Positions 55,889 through 64,000 of a stretch of 64,000 nt of DNA are shown one piece after another; within the stretch, counting starts at the first letter, position 1, and each line of letters starts with the position of its first letter. The stretch lies in assembly GCF_033958435.1 (NCBI RefSeq), contig NC_134139.1, positions 206,381,501-206,445,500 of the forward strand, written 5' to 3'. The stretch is from Carettochelys insculpta. Lineage: Eukaryota; Chordata; Testudines; Carettochelyidae. The position numbers were made by a program, and so were the translations under genes. The notes beneath the pieces are model-generated. The model worked only from the letters and a program-made list of their open reading frames with translations. It was not told the origin of the DNA and made no database searches.

Positions 55889-57152
55889 TAAACCAGCACA
55901 TTTGAGAGGATCCTGGCCTGCGACAGAGAGCTGGGAGAAGCCATCCCACTTCACATGTGGAAATCTCAGCTGGGAGCTGATGAGATCCACTTGGCTTTTG
56001 TCTCACATTCTCCTGCAAGACAATAGTGAGCTGAGAAGAAAGCACTGGCTTCTTCTTCATATTGAGCTACTTTCCCCTATATCCCTGACAGACCTCAGCA
56101 GTGGAGGGGCAGTTCTTATATGCCAGTAAAGACCAAGGCAGCAGCCTCCCATCTGCTAACATATGGTGGAATTAACAAGGTTCCTTCTGAAGAGTGAAAA
56201 TAGCACTTCCTTTTGAGGTGCTGAGTGTCTCACTTCAGCAGCTACTTATTAGAATCAGCTAATAAGAACATAAGAATGGCCATACTGGGTCAGACCAAAG
56301 GTCCATCTAGCCCAGTATCCTGTCTGCCGGCAGTAGCCAATGCCAGGTGCCCCAGAGGAGGTGAACCAAAGACAACAATCAAGCGATTTGTCCCCTGCCA
56401 TCCATCTCCCGCCTTCGACAAAAGGCTAGTTACCATACCTTACCCCTTGCTAATAGCCATCTATGGACCTAACCTCTGAACATTTATCAAGCTCTTCTTT
56501 AAACTCTGTTAGAGTCCTGGCCTGCACAGCATCCTCTGGCAAGGAGTTCCACAGGTTGACTGTGCGCTGTGTGAATAAAAACTTTCTTTTATTAGTTTTG
56601 AACCTACTACCCATTAATTTCATTTGGTGTCCTCTAGTTCTTATATCATGGGAACGAGTAAATAACTTTTCTGTATTCACTTTCTCCACACCATTCATGA
56701 TTTTATATACCTCTATCATATCACCCCTCAGTCTCCACTTTTCTAGACTGAAAAGTCCCAGTCTCTCTAGCCTCTCCTCATATGGGACCCTTTCCAGACC
56801 CTTAATCATTTTAGTTGCCCTTTTCTGAACCTTTTCTAAAGCCAATATGTCTTTTTTCGATTCGTTTCTTAAGCGGCAACCCGTTTGCAACTTGTCTCCT
56901 TCCCTGGAAGCCGGGCACCCGGATGTGAAGGGGAGAGAGTTTCCTCCATGTCCAGCTTCTGGGTCCAACGAAGTTGTGCAAATTGCTGATGAAAAGCCAA
57001 CCGGTGCCCCAGAGAGCTGACAAATGAGTGTTCTTCACCAAGTGACAGGTGTAACATTGTGAGCTGATCCACTGGGTCAGAGCGACACTCAAACAAACCA
57101 CCTGTACTGGGAGAGCTTTTAATTTATGCTCCTCTCCCTTTGCACCAGTCTC
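55889..57152 (+). promoter_or_regulatory. Upstream region of unit B, split by a LINE
   Basis: It is paralogous to 45797-46468, starting 'ccagcacatttgagaggatc'. The LINE tail at 56262-56865 interrupts it and is absent from unit A and from the inverted remnant. Confidence 0.5.
56262..56865 (-). mobile_element. CR1-like LINE 3' end inserted in unit B
   Basis: It starts with 'taagaacataagaatggcca'. The minus-strand frame 56450-56860 is intact over [35 protein letters not shown] and [16 protein letters not shown]. In units A and the inverted copy the flanks are contiguous ('gaatcagctgatggcgatttg'), so the insertion followed the duplication. Confidence 0.9.
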
Positions 57153-57159
57153 TATAAAT
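57153..57159 (+). promoter_or_regulatory. TATA box, unit B
   Basis: TATAAAT lies 106 bp before the ATG, as in unit A, in the same context 'ccagtctctataaattg'. Confidence 0.7.
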
Positions 57160-57258
57160 TGAAGGCTTTCCTACTTCCCTCTCTGAGCATTCCCAGGCTC
57201 AATCTCTCACTGCATCTCTTCTCTCCAGATTCACTGAGATCCCAGCCAACCTCCAGCC

Positions 57259-60132
57259 ATGAGGAGTTTTCACCTTCCGTTGGCTGTTCTTCTCTTGCTC
57301 TCCATGGCTGGTTCAGGTAACATGGAAATTCACATATAGTGTTCCACAAGGGAACTCATAGACATTAGGAAGTTAAGCTTGTGATGGGCTGAATTCTAGT
57401 TTGCAGGGACTCTTCAGGAGCTGGTGTAGATATGTGGCCCATCTAGGAGCCATGAAACTGACCCAGATTATGAGGTGGGTTCCTACCCTGAGAATTAAAG
57501 GGCCTGTGAAGTGGCACATTCTGTAATTAAACTTTCATTGGTGATTGCTTTATAGTCCCACCCTCATAGAAAATTGGTCATTAATAATATGTAGGAAGCT
57601 GCTGTCACTGTACAGTTTGAGTGGGAGGTGTAAATTAGGACCACAGTGAAATCTGTTGAAAATGATCTTTTCTGTTCTTTTTAGGGTTTGTTACTTTTGT
57701 TTATTTATTTTGCAATCAACACTTTCAAAACTTTGAAATTTTTCAAATGTTGAGGGATTTGGGAAGGAGTCGGGTTCCCTTTTCTCCACTCCTTTTAACA
57801 CTGAATGCAGTAGAATGAAGCCTGGCTAAGGTTTCCACATACCTTTTCAATGTTTTCCCCAGTTTTTGCCCTTCAGCAACTATTTAAATCTCCCAAAGCT
57901 TTGTTAAAACTGTGGGACCTTCCCCTGGGGCAAAGTTCCAGAGGTTCCTTGCCCTTTAGACCACTAAATTGCCTAGGGAGTTTGAGGAATCTCCATCACT
58001 GGAGGTTTTTAAAAACAGGTTAGACTAGTGCTTCCCAAATTTTTCAGCCCCGTGGTCCCCTTTTGATTTCTGAGAGATCCTCACACCCTCTGGCCTGTTC
58101 TTTGCCATTGTCCAACTGCCCCTTTAACAAAAAATGCAATTAGTAATTTAAAATAAACACAAAAACTTGATATAAAAATGTTATTTAAAGTTAAAAATAA
58201 GCACAAAGAGTTTTTCTTGGCTCCTTGATGGTGCCTGGTGCAGCCCCAGCTGGCCAGCTGTCTGAGCCCCATGCCAGCTGCTCAAGCTGACAGGGACAGC
58301 TTCCCACCTGCCTGAGACCTGTACTGCCAGAGCTGCCCGCCTGAGCCCCACACCACTGGGGCCAGCCACCCACCCACTGCCAACCGCTCGGGTCATCCAC
58401 CTGCCTGCCTGTTGGATGCCTGAACCCCACACTGCCAGGACCAGCTTCCCACTGACCAGTTGCCCATCAGCTGTGGGCCAGCTGCCCAATCTGCCCACAA
58501 AGTCCCATGCTGCTGGGGCCAGCTACCCAAGCCACACATAGCTGGGGCCAGCCACCTACCTTCCAGCCCAAGCTTCCACACTGCTGGAGCCAGCTGCCTA
58601 CCCTCCAGCCTGAGCCATCTGAGCCCTGCCCTGCTGGAGCCAGCTGCCCGCCCGAGCCGCTTCAACCCTGTGATGCTGGGGCCAGCTGCCCAAATACCAT
58701 GAGTTCCCCAAGCTGTCCAGCTGCCCAAGCCCCACAAGCCCTGCTAGTCACCTTCCCAACCCCTCCCATCCCACAAAGGCAGGCATGACCAGCCTCCTGC
58801 TCTTACCCTATACCCATCCCTCTCACCCGAGCCAGGGACTCCCAGATACTATCTAACCCCATTCTCCTCCTCCCCCTGACAACCCACACTCACTCACCTT
58901 TGCAGGAGGCAGCTAGCTCTAGGTGGGTCTTTGCCAGCTGTCTGCTTTTTGCAGTGGCTGCGCCAGGTCACTCATGTAAAAAGGTAGGGGCTGACAGCCG
59001 GAAGCGAAGGCCAGATCTTTCTTCAAGCAGGGGAATCATGGAGGGGCTGGATTGCCTTGTGCCCCCCACAGAACTTCCTCACACACCCCTAGGGGGGCAT
59101 GCCTCCACTTAGGGAAACCGTGGGTTCGACAAACACCTATCAGGGATGGTCTAGATCACACCTAGTTGGGCTGTCAGTGCAGGGGACTGGACTAGATGGC
59201 TATCCAGGTTCCTTCTCATCCTACTTGCCAATGGTGCTATTATTTTGTTGCATTCTGTGACAAAAAAGAAATGGAAAGGAGGAATGGTAATGGTGGTCAC
59301 TTGATGGTTGCCTCTTCTATTCATTCCCTCTGAAACACCTGTGTCAGGGCTGCCTCCCCACTCTGACACTTTGAGTGGGGAACATTTCCTATCCATACAA
59401 TGGGGTGACAGAGTTGCCCTCTCTCGCATACGTGTGGGGAAGGTAATATATTTCAGACTGTGAGCTGCACACTTACTGTGGTCAAAAGGTCTGGCCAATG
59501 ACTTGCCTATGCTGCAATCAGGACATGGGCAACGTAGCTCCAATACCAACAGCAGTGAAGCCCCAGCAGCATCTAGTGACTTGAGTTGATATCCAGGTAT
59601 GGCTACTCTGCAATAAAACACCCTGTTCCTGAGGCAGAGTGTGGGTGTCTGTCCTGCATGTTTATAGTTAAGACCCCCAGACCAGCGAGCCTGAGTCAGT
59701 TGTGGGTGTTTTCTTGCAGGGAACAAAAGTCCTTGGAGACCTAAGTGGGTTTATGGTGCTGTTGTGATCTATGTGAGCTGCATCAAAACTATGTTTGGAC
59801 TCTAAAATGGGACCTACCTACAGGCAGTGTTTAAGACACTATGCAAACAATGTGCTGCTTTTATACTGACCTGTATCCCCTTTACCTGTTTTCCTCCATT
59901 TGTGTGTATATGCCGATAACCTGCCCCTCTTCCCCTTCATGCAGCTTATGCAGCGATGCCCATACTCTGTCTTATTCCAATTCTGTGTGACTGACGCCTT
60001 GGAATGTGCGAGATGGGGAAGAAGTTTTCCTGCTTTGAACACCACAGATGGAAGCTAAAGAAATTCAAGACGACATGCAAGATATATGGATGTAGCCACA
60101 TTACTCATGTGCCAGTCTGGTTTTAAATAAAA
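57259..60132 (+). CDS. Putative small secreted cysteine-rich peptide gene, unit B (partial model)
   Basis: The signal exon 57259-57316 encodes MRSFHLPLAVLLLLSMAGSG (last codon split), with donor ag|gtaaca in phase 1. It differs from unit A at four residues, all compatible with a signal peptide. The terminal exon starts about 59946 after 'cttccccttcatgcag'. Spliced straight from exon 1 it reads AYAAMPILCLIPILCD and stops. In the phase reached from a phase-0 internal exon, it reads LMQRCPYSVLFQFC and stays open to a TAA near 60059. That makes unit B the better candidate for an active gene if an internal exon is used. AATAAA is at 60126-60131. A CR1 and a hAT element occupy the intron. Confidence 0.5.
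57965..58025 (+). mobile_element. CR1 3' fragment in unit B, part 1
   Basis: 'ttgcctagggagtttgagga' and 'tccatcactggaggttttta' belong to the CR1 tail also present in unit A. It is cut by the hAT at 58026. Confidence 0.75.
58026..59122. mobile_element. Non-autonomous hAT with internal minisatellite, copy in unit B
   Basis: It is flanked by ggttagac (58018-58025) and ggttcgac (59123-59130), 8 bp with one mismatch. The ends are 'tagtgcttcccaaa' and 'agggaaaccgtg'. The interior (58240-58770) is a minisatellite of 'ccacactgctggggccagct' units. It is the reverse-oriented relative of 8553-9546, sharing the A/T segment 'aataaacacaaaaacttgat'. It is absent from unit A. Confidence 0.82.
59123..59240 (+). 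mobile_element. CR1 3' fragment in unit B, part 2
   Basis: 'aaacacctatcagggatggt' and 'ggactggactagatggct' complete the CR1 split by the hAT. Confidence 0.75.
59280..59665 (+). other. Nearly invariant internal block, unit B copy
   Basis: Counterpart of 48950-49330, with the same two candidate exons and their splice signals. The antisense frame here is longer (59151-59726, 191 codons), but I see no domain in it. Confidence 0.5.
60126..60131 (+). promoter_or_regulatory. Polyadenylation signal, unit B
   Basis: AATAAA in 'ttttaaataaaagttctgtc', identical to unit A. Confidence 0.75.
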
Positions 60133-60374
60133 GTTCTGTCTGTTAAATGTCCCGCATATGGCTTTTTTCTTTTCCTCCTGCAAACCAGAATATCCACAGA
60201 GGTGAGATTGTCAGCGTGATCACCCCGCTCCCCCGTTGCAGCCTTCCAGCAACAGCCAATTACATTCATAATTTTGGTATGTACTCCATAATAGCGGGAT
60301 TTTCATAATGTACAAAATAAAGAGAAGTCGTATAAAGGGAAGGGGGTGGAAATGACATATGTCGTATCAGGTTC

Positions 60375-60840
60375 TGCATTGTTGGAGATTTTTAAGAGCA
60401 GGTTAAATAAACATCTTGCATGCAGGATGTAGATCAGGGGTGAGCAAGCTTTTTATGTTGGGCCCCATTTTTCATCCCTGCAATGAGCAGGCCCCTGCCC
60501 AGCTCTCTAATGTAATCCGCACCAATGGAAATTTGTATTATGTTCATATGAAAAAATCTTTCAGCATATGTGAGAAAATAAGTATGGAGAATGAAAACCT
60601 TTATTAATCGGTATATTAATGTGAATACAGACATAAAACCAGTAACAGATTTCAACATTTTTAATGAGATGATTGAGCCTGACACCCAGCAGTGCCCCCT
60701 TATCAAATATCAAGCCCTCTACAAGGACACTTATTTTGTGTACTCCTCATCTAGATAATACTCCATCCTGCTCTGAGGATAGGGGACTGGAATAGATGCC
60801 CTCTCGAGGTCCCTTCCAGTTGTATGATCCTAAGATGCTA
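60375..60840 (+). mobile_element. CR1 tail with hAT-like insertion, unit B copy
   Basis: CR1 sequence at 60380-60435 passes into 'caggggtgagcaagcttttt' (hAT-like). CR1 resumes at about 60740 ('ctagataatactccatcctgctctgagg') and ends with 'ccttccagttgtatgatcct'. This is the ancestral arrangement; in unit A the CR1 end is not evident. Confidence 0.65.
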
Positions 60841-61084
60841 TAACCAATCCTAGACCCGTCACAAGTCAGCCCAAATTTTTCTGAAAATATTGTTGGCTGG
60901 GCGCCAGCTTCAGAATGTCTGTGATTCACTGGCTGCAGAGTCAGGCAAATCCCTGAGCCAGGTTTGGTGGGGATGGACTTTTCCAGCTTTGGCTGGATTA
61001 ATGTTTTAGAGACCACAGTTGCAAATTGGCTCCATGACACTATGTTGCCAGGTATTGGGAATATATCCAAGAACAAAGCAAAAG

Positions 61085-61555
61085 GGGGGAAAAATATAAA
61101 GCGGATCCAGAGAAGAGCATACTAAATTATTAATGGTCTTGAAAATATGAGCTATGAGAGAAGATTGAAAGAACTGGGTTTGTTTAGTTTGGAAAAGAGA
61201 AGACCGAACAGGGACATGATAACTTTCAAGTGCCTAAAAGGGTGTTGCAAGAAGGAGGGAGAAAAATGATTTTCTTTGTCCTCTAAGAATAGGACAAGAA
61301 GCAGTGGTCTTCAATTTAAGCAAGGAAGGTTTAGACTGGATATTAGGAAAAAATTTCCTAGCTCACAGGGTGGTTAATTTCTGGAATAAATTGCTTAGGG
61401 AGGTTGTGAAATCTCTAACATTGGAGATACTCAAGAACTGGTTGGATCAATACCTAACAGGGATGATCTAGATGGTGTTTGGTCCTGCCATGAGGGCAGA
61501 GGACTGGACTTGATGACCTCTCAGCGTTCCTTCCAGTTCAAGTATTCTAAGGCAG
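61085..61555 (+). mobile_element. CR1 LINE 3' fragment
   Basis: 'cggatccagagaagagcata', 'gaactgggtttgtttagttt' and 'ctggatattaggaaaaaattt' are decayed RT-tail sequence. The end is 'ggactggacttgatgacctc'. It lies between the two paralogous parts of unit B's 3' flank and has no counterpart in unit A. Confidence 0.85.
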
Positions 61556-61889
61556 CTCCAGTGCCTGCTGCTATCCATCCATAACTCACCACTTCCTACT
61601 GGGGAATGCTGGGACAGTCCTGCCCCTCCCTTGGAGCAGCACGTCTAGAGCCGCCTTGCTAACTTCCCCTGCCACTGCCGATGAGTGCCCAAGAGGCAGG
61701 GCAGAGAAGGGTGGAGCAAGGGTGGGTGGAGGCGGAGCAAGGGTGGGGACCTGGAGCAGAACTGGGTTGTCCTGGCCCTTCCCCAGGCTGGTGAGAGGAC
61801 ACATGGATGGTGTCCCACTTCCATCCCCCATCGATAGTCACCTCTGGTTTGAACATGCCATCCAACATCCAATTGGTCCTATGATCCAT

Positions 61890-62270
61890 CTCATAGCAGG
61901 AATTCCTGTTCCAGGACACGCTGAGTTTACTGATTTGCTTGTGTTATGGGAGCGCCTCCTTCCCTGCAGATTGCAATTTGATACTGTGGGAAGCCATGTG
62001 TGTCCCATGGTTTCTGACAGCGACACACTGAACTTCTGGCCACCCAAAAGGGACTGCCAGTCAGCCAGTAAATCAACCCAGCTCCTCCACATTGCAGGAG
62101 TGGGAGGTGAGCAACAGAAAAGCTTTTATGGAAACACAAGAAGTGTTTTATAGGGCTGCAAAATGTGTGATGGACAAGGGATAACTGAGTCTTTTTTGTG
62201 TCCTCAGTGATGTCTGACAATGTGGAGGGGTTCAGATGGCACATGGAGGATAGAACCATTGTTGTTATGA
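61890..62270 (+). repeat. 3' flank shared with unit A (50350-50720)
   Basis: 'cgctgagtttactgatttgc', 'gccatgtgtgtcccatggtt' and 'gccagtcagccagtaaatca' mark the far end of the duplicated unit. Confidence 0.75.
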
Positions 62271-62292
62271 CCACTCAGAAAAGCTAAAGCAG

Positions 62293-62365
62293 AGGGAAGG
62301 ATAGCTCAGGGATTTGAGTATTAGTCTTGTATCCCTGTGTTGTAAGTTCATTCCTCCAAGGGGGA
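62293..62365 (+). repeat. tRNA-derived SINE head or tRNA pseudogene
   Basis: 'ggaaggatagctcagggatttgagtattag' and then 'ttgtaagttcattcctcc' retain an A box (tagctcagggatttga) and a B-box-like arm. The anticodon and acceptor arms are poor, so a functional tRNA is unlikely. Confidence 0.65.
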
Positions 62366-62419
62366 AGGGTAGCAGCTTGGGCATTAGTCAGCTAAGAGCA
62401 ATTCATCACCCGTTCCCAG

Positions 62420-63380
62420 CTTTTAACAAACAGAGGCGAGGGACACCATCCCTGCCCATCTGGGCTAATAGCCATTGATGGACCCATCTCTCTCTGAACC
62501 CTGTTAAAGTCTTGCCTTTCACAACTTCCTCTGGCCAGGAGTTCCACAGGTAGGCTGCATGAAGAAATGCTTCCTTTTGCTTATTTTACATCTGCTGCCT
62601 ATGCATTGCATTTGGTGACCCCCTAGTTCTTGTGTTATGAGAAGGAGAAAATAGTACTGCTTTATCTACTTTCTATATCCCAGGCATGATTTATAGATCT
62701 CAATCACGTTCCTCACCCTTCGTCATCTCTTTTCCAGGCTGAAAAATCCCAGCCTTATTAATCTGCCCTTATATGGCAATTGTTCAATAGCCTTAATAAT
62801 TTTGTTGCCCTCTTCTGAACCTTTTCCAATTCCAAAAAAATCTCTTTTGAGCAGGGCAATCACGTCTGCATGTAGTAATAAAGCTGCGGGTAAAACATCC
62901 ATTAAAGTAATGGCCATAGGCTATTCTCTGTCACGTTCTCTCTCTGTTGATTAATGATTCCCAGCGTTCTGTGTGCTGTTTTGACTGCCGCTGCACATTG
63001 AGCAAATGTTTTCAGAGAACTATCCACAGTAACTCCAAGGTCTCTTTCCTGAATGGTAACAGCTAAGTTAGACCCCAGTGTTTGATATGTGTTGTGGGGA
63101 TGATGTTATCTAATGTGCATTGCTTGGTGTTTCTCACTATTCACTTTCAGTGGCCATTTTGTTACCCAGGCTGAGAGATTCTTCTGCTCTTCACAGTCTG
63201 TTGGGGACTTCACTATTTTGAGTGGTTTTTGTGTTGTCTGCAAATTGTTCCCCAGTTCACTTAGGAATAGACTGAAAAGGACAGGGCCCAGGACAGACCC
63301 CCCCCATGGGTCACCAACAGCCTCTCCTTGGAGGACATCAAAAACCATGGCCTGTGTCCAGAGTTCCTCACCACTCATGA
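62420..63380 (-). mobile_element. CR1-like LINE fragment
   Basis: The minus strand shows GKGSEEGNKIIKAIEQLPYKGRL and LGFFSLEKR at 62723-62870. Farther upstream it has GSVLGPVLFSLFLSEL (63250-63300), the RT block after the active site. The 'taagaacataag' tail is missing and several frameshifts occur, so it is old. Confidence 0.8.
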
Positions 63381-63890
63381 CAGGGGGCTCAGTTGTCCCT
63401 ACTCACCCAGGATTCAGCTACTCTGCTGAGCCTTGCCATCTCCTTGCCTCACCGGTTGGCTGCCAGCCTCAGGCCAGTGATCCCAGTCTACAAAAACACA
63501 CGAGTGCACTGATACTGTGGCAGTGGGGGCCTGAGACAGTACAAAGGAACCTGAAGCCTGCCTGAGTAGCACCATCCACTGCACCTCAGAGGAGAGAAGG
63601 ACCCTAATTTGCCAACCCTTATGAAGGAGGACAACCGGCCCTGGAAGCAGATGATTTCCACAAAACTGACGGGCTGTGCTCCCAGTGGGTGACTACTGGA
63701 GCGAGCACACAGCAGAATCGTGGCAAAAACCAGCTGGGCAGACGGGAGCTGGTGGCGAGGCCTTGATTTCTGAGGGAAAGCGCAGGAATTGTGGGGTTGC
63801 TGAAGGTAGGGGAGTGAGGGACAGAGCTCATGAAGGGACAAAGCAGCCCATGCAGACTCTGAAGGAAGGTCTAAATATAATGAACACAAG
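63381..63890. other. No gene recognised
   Basis: There are opposing open frames of up to 137 codons with no domain. Confidence 0.35.
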
Positions 63891-63895
63891 GATAC

Positions 63896-64000
63896 ACACA
63901 TCTTATAGAGCTGGAGGGGACCTCAGGAGGTCATCTAGTCCAGTCCCCTGGTCTCTTGGTAGGACCAAGCACCGTCCTTCTTTTTTAAATATTTAAATAA
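63896..64000 (-). mobile_element. CR1 LINE 3' end, runs off the window
   Basis: 'cttatagagctggaggggacctcaggaggtcatctagtccagtcccctgg' is the CR1 terminal segment read in reverse. Its body would lie beyond the window. Confidence 0.85.

Noticed and set aside
62293..62365. Functional tRNA gene
   Set aside because: A and B boxes are recognisable, but the acceptor and anticodon arms pair poorly. A SINE head fits better.

Overview
The window is vertebrate nuclear DNA, most likely from a turtle. It has no bacterial gene organisation. It is dominated by CR1-type LINEs, including tails beginning with the 'taagaacataag' motif typical of sauropsid and turtle CR1. It also carries Penelope-like GIY-YIG fragments, a PIF/Harbinger family with very short target duplications, several non-autonomous hAT elements, a MIR/CORE-type SINE and tRNA-derived SINEs. 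The turtle assignment is inference from repeat content and was not checked against a database.

Layout. 1-16 kb is mostly non-coding: two foldback MITEs (5.1-5.9 kb), a CR1 tail (6.0-6.8 kb), a hAT element with an internal minisatellite (8.55-9.55 kb), a MIR-like SINE, and Penelope-like tails (10.8-11.7 kb). 16.3-26.9 kb is a large broken inverted repeat. Its arms hold an array of hairpin-shaped units, and a CR1 nested inside an older CR1 (20.2-24.6 kb), a 1.3-kb hAT and a 710-bp Harbinger derivative interrupt them. 27-35 kb is mostly unassigned, with one LTR-like segment and a duplicated CCAAT-containing block. 35.4-36.2 kb is a CR1 tail.

36,223-41,062 is a nearly complete two-gene PIF/Harbinger transposon with a TTT target duplication. 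A DDE transposase in two exons (+) converges with a Myb/SANT-like DNA-binding protein in two exons (-). The transposase is broken by one in-frame TGA, and the second gene probably by one homopolymer indel.

43.2-62.3 kb is the most gene-like part. Two tandem units (A from 45.8 kb, B from 55.9 kb) each have a TATA box, a 20-residue signal-peptide exon ending in phase 1, a nearly identical internal block, and a terminal exon with AATAAA. They look like genes for a small secreted cysteine-rich peptide, resembling host-defence (beta-defensin-like) gene architecture, but I could not settle the mature peptide. A third, inverted copy (43.2-44.05 kb) keeps only the upstream region joined to the polyadenylation end. 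Between units A and B lies a minus-strand LINE split by a 1.7-kb LTR with perfect 4-bp target duplications. That LTR itself contains a LINE tail and a head-to-head pair of sequences with intact hammerhead-ribozyme cores.
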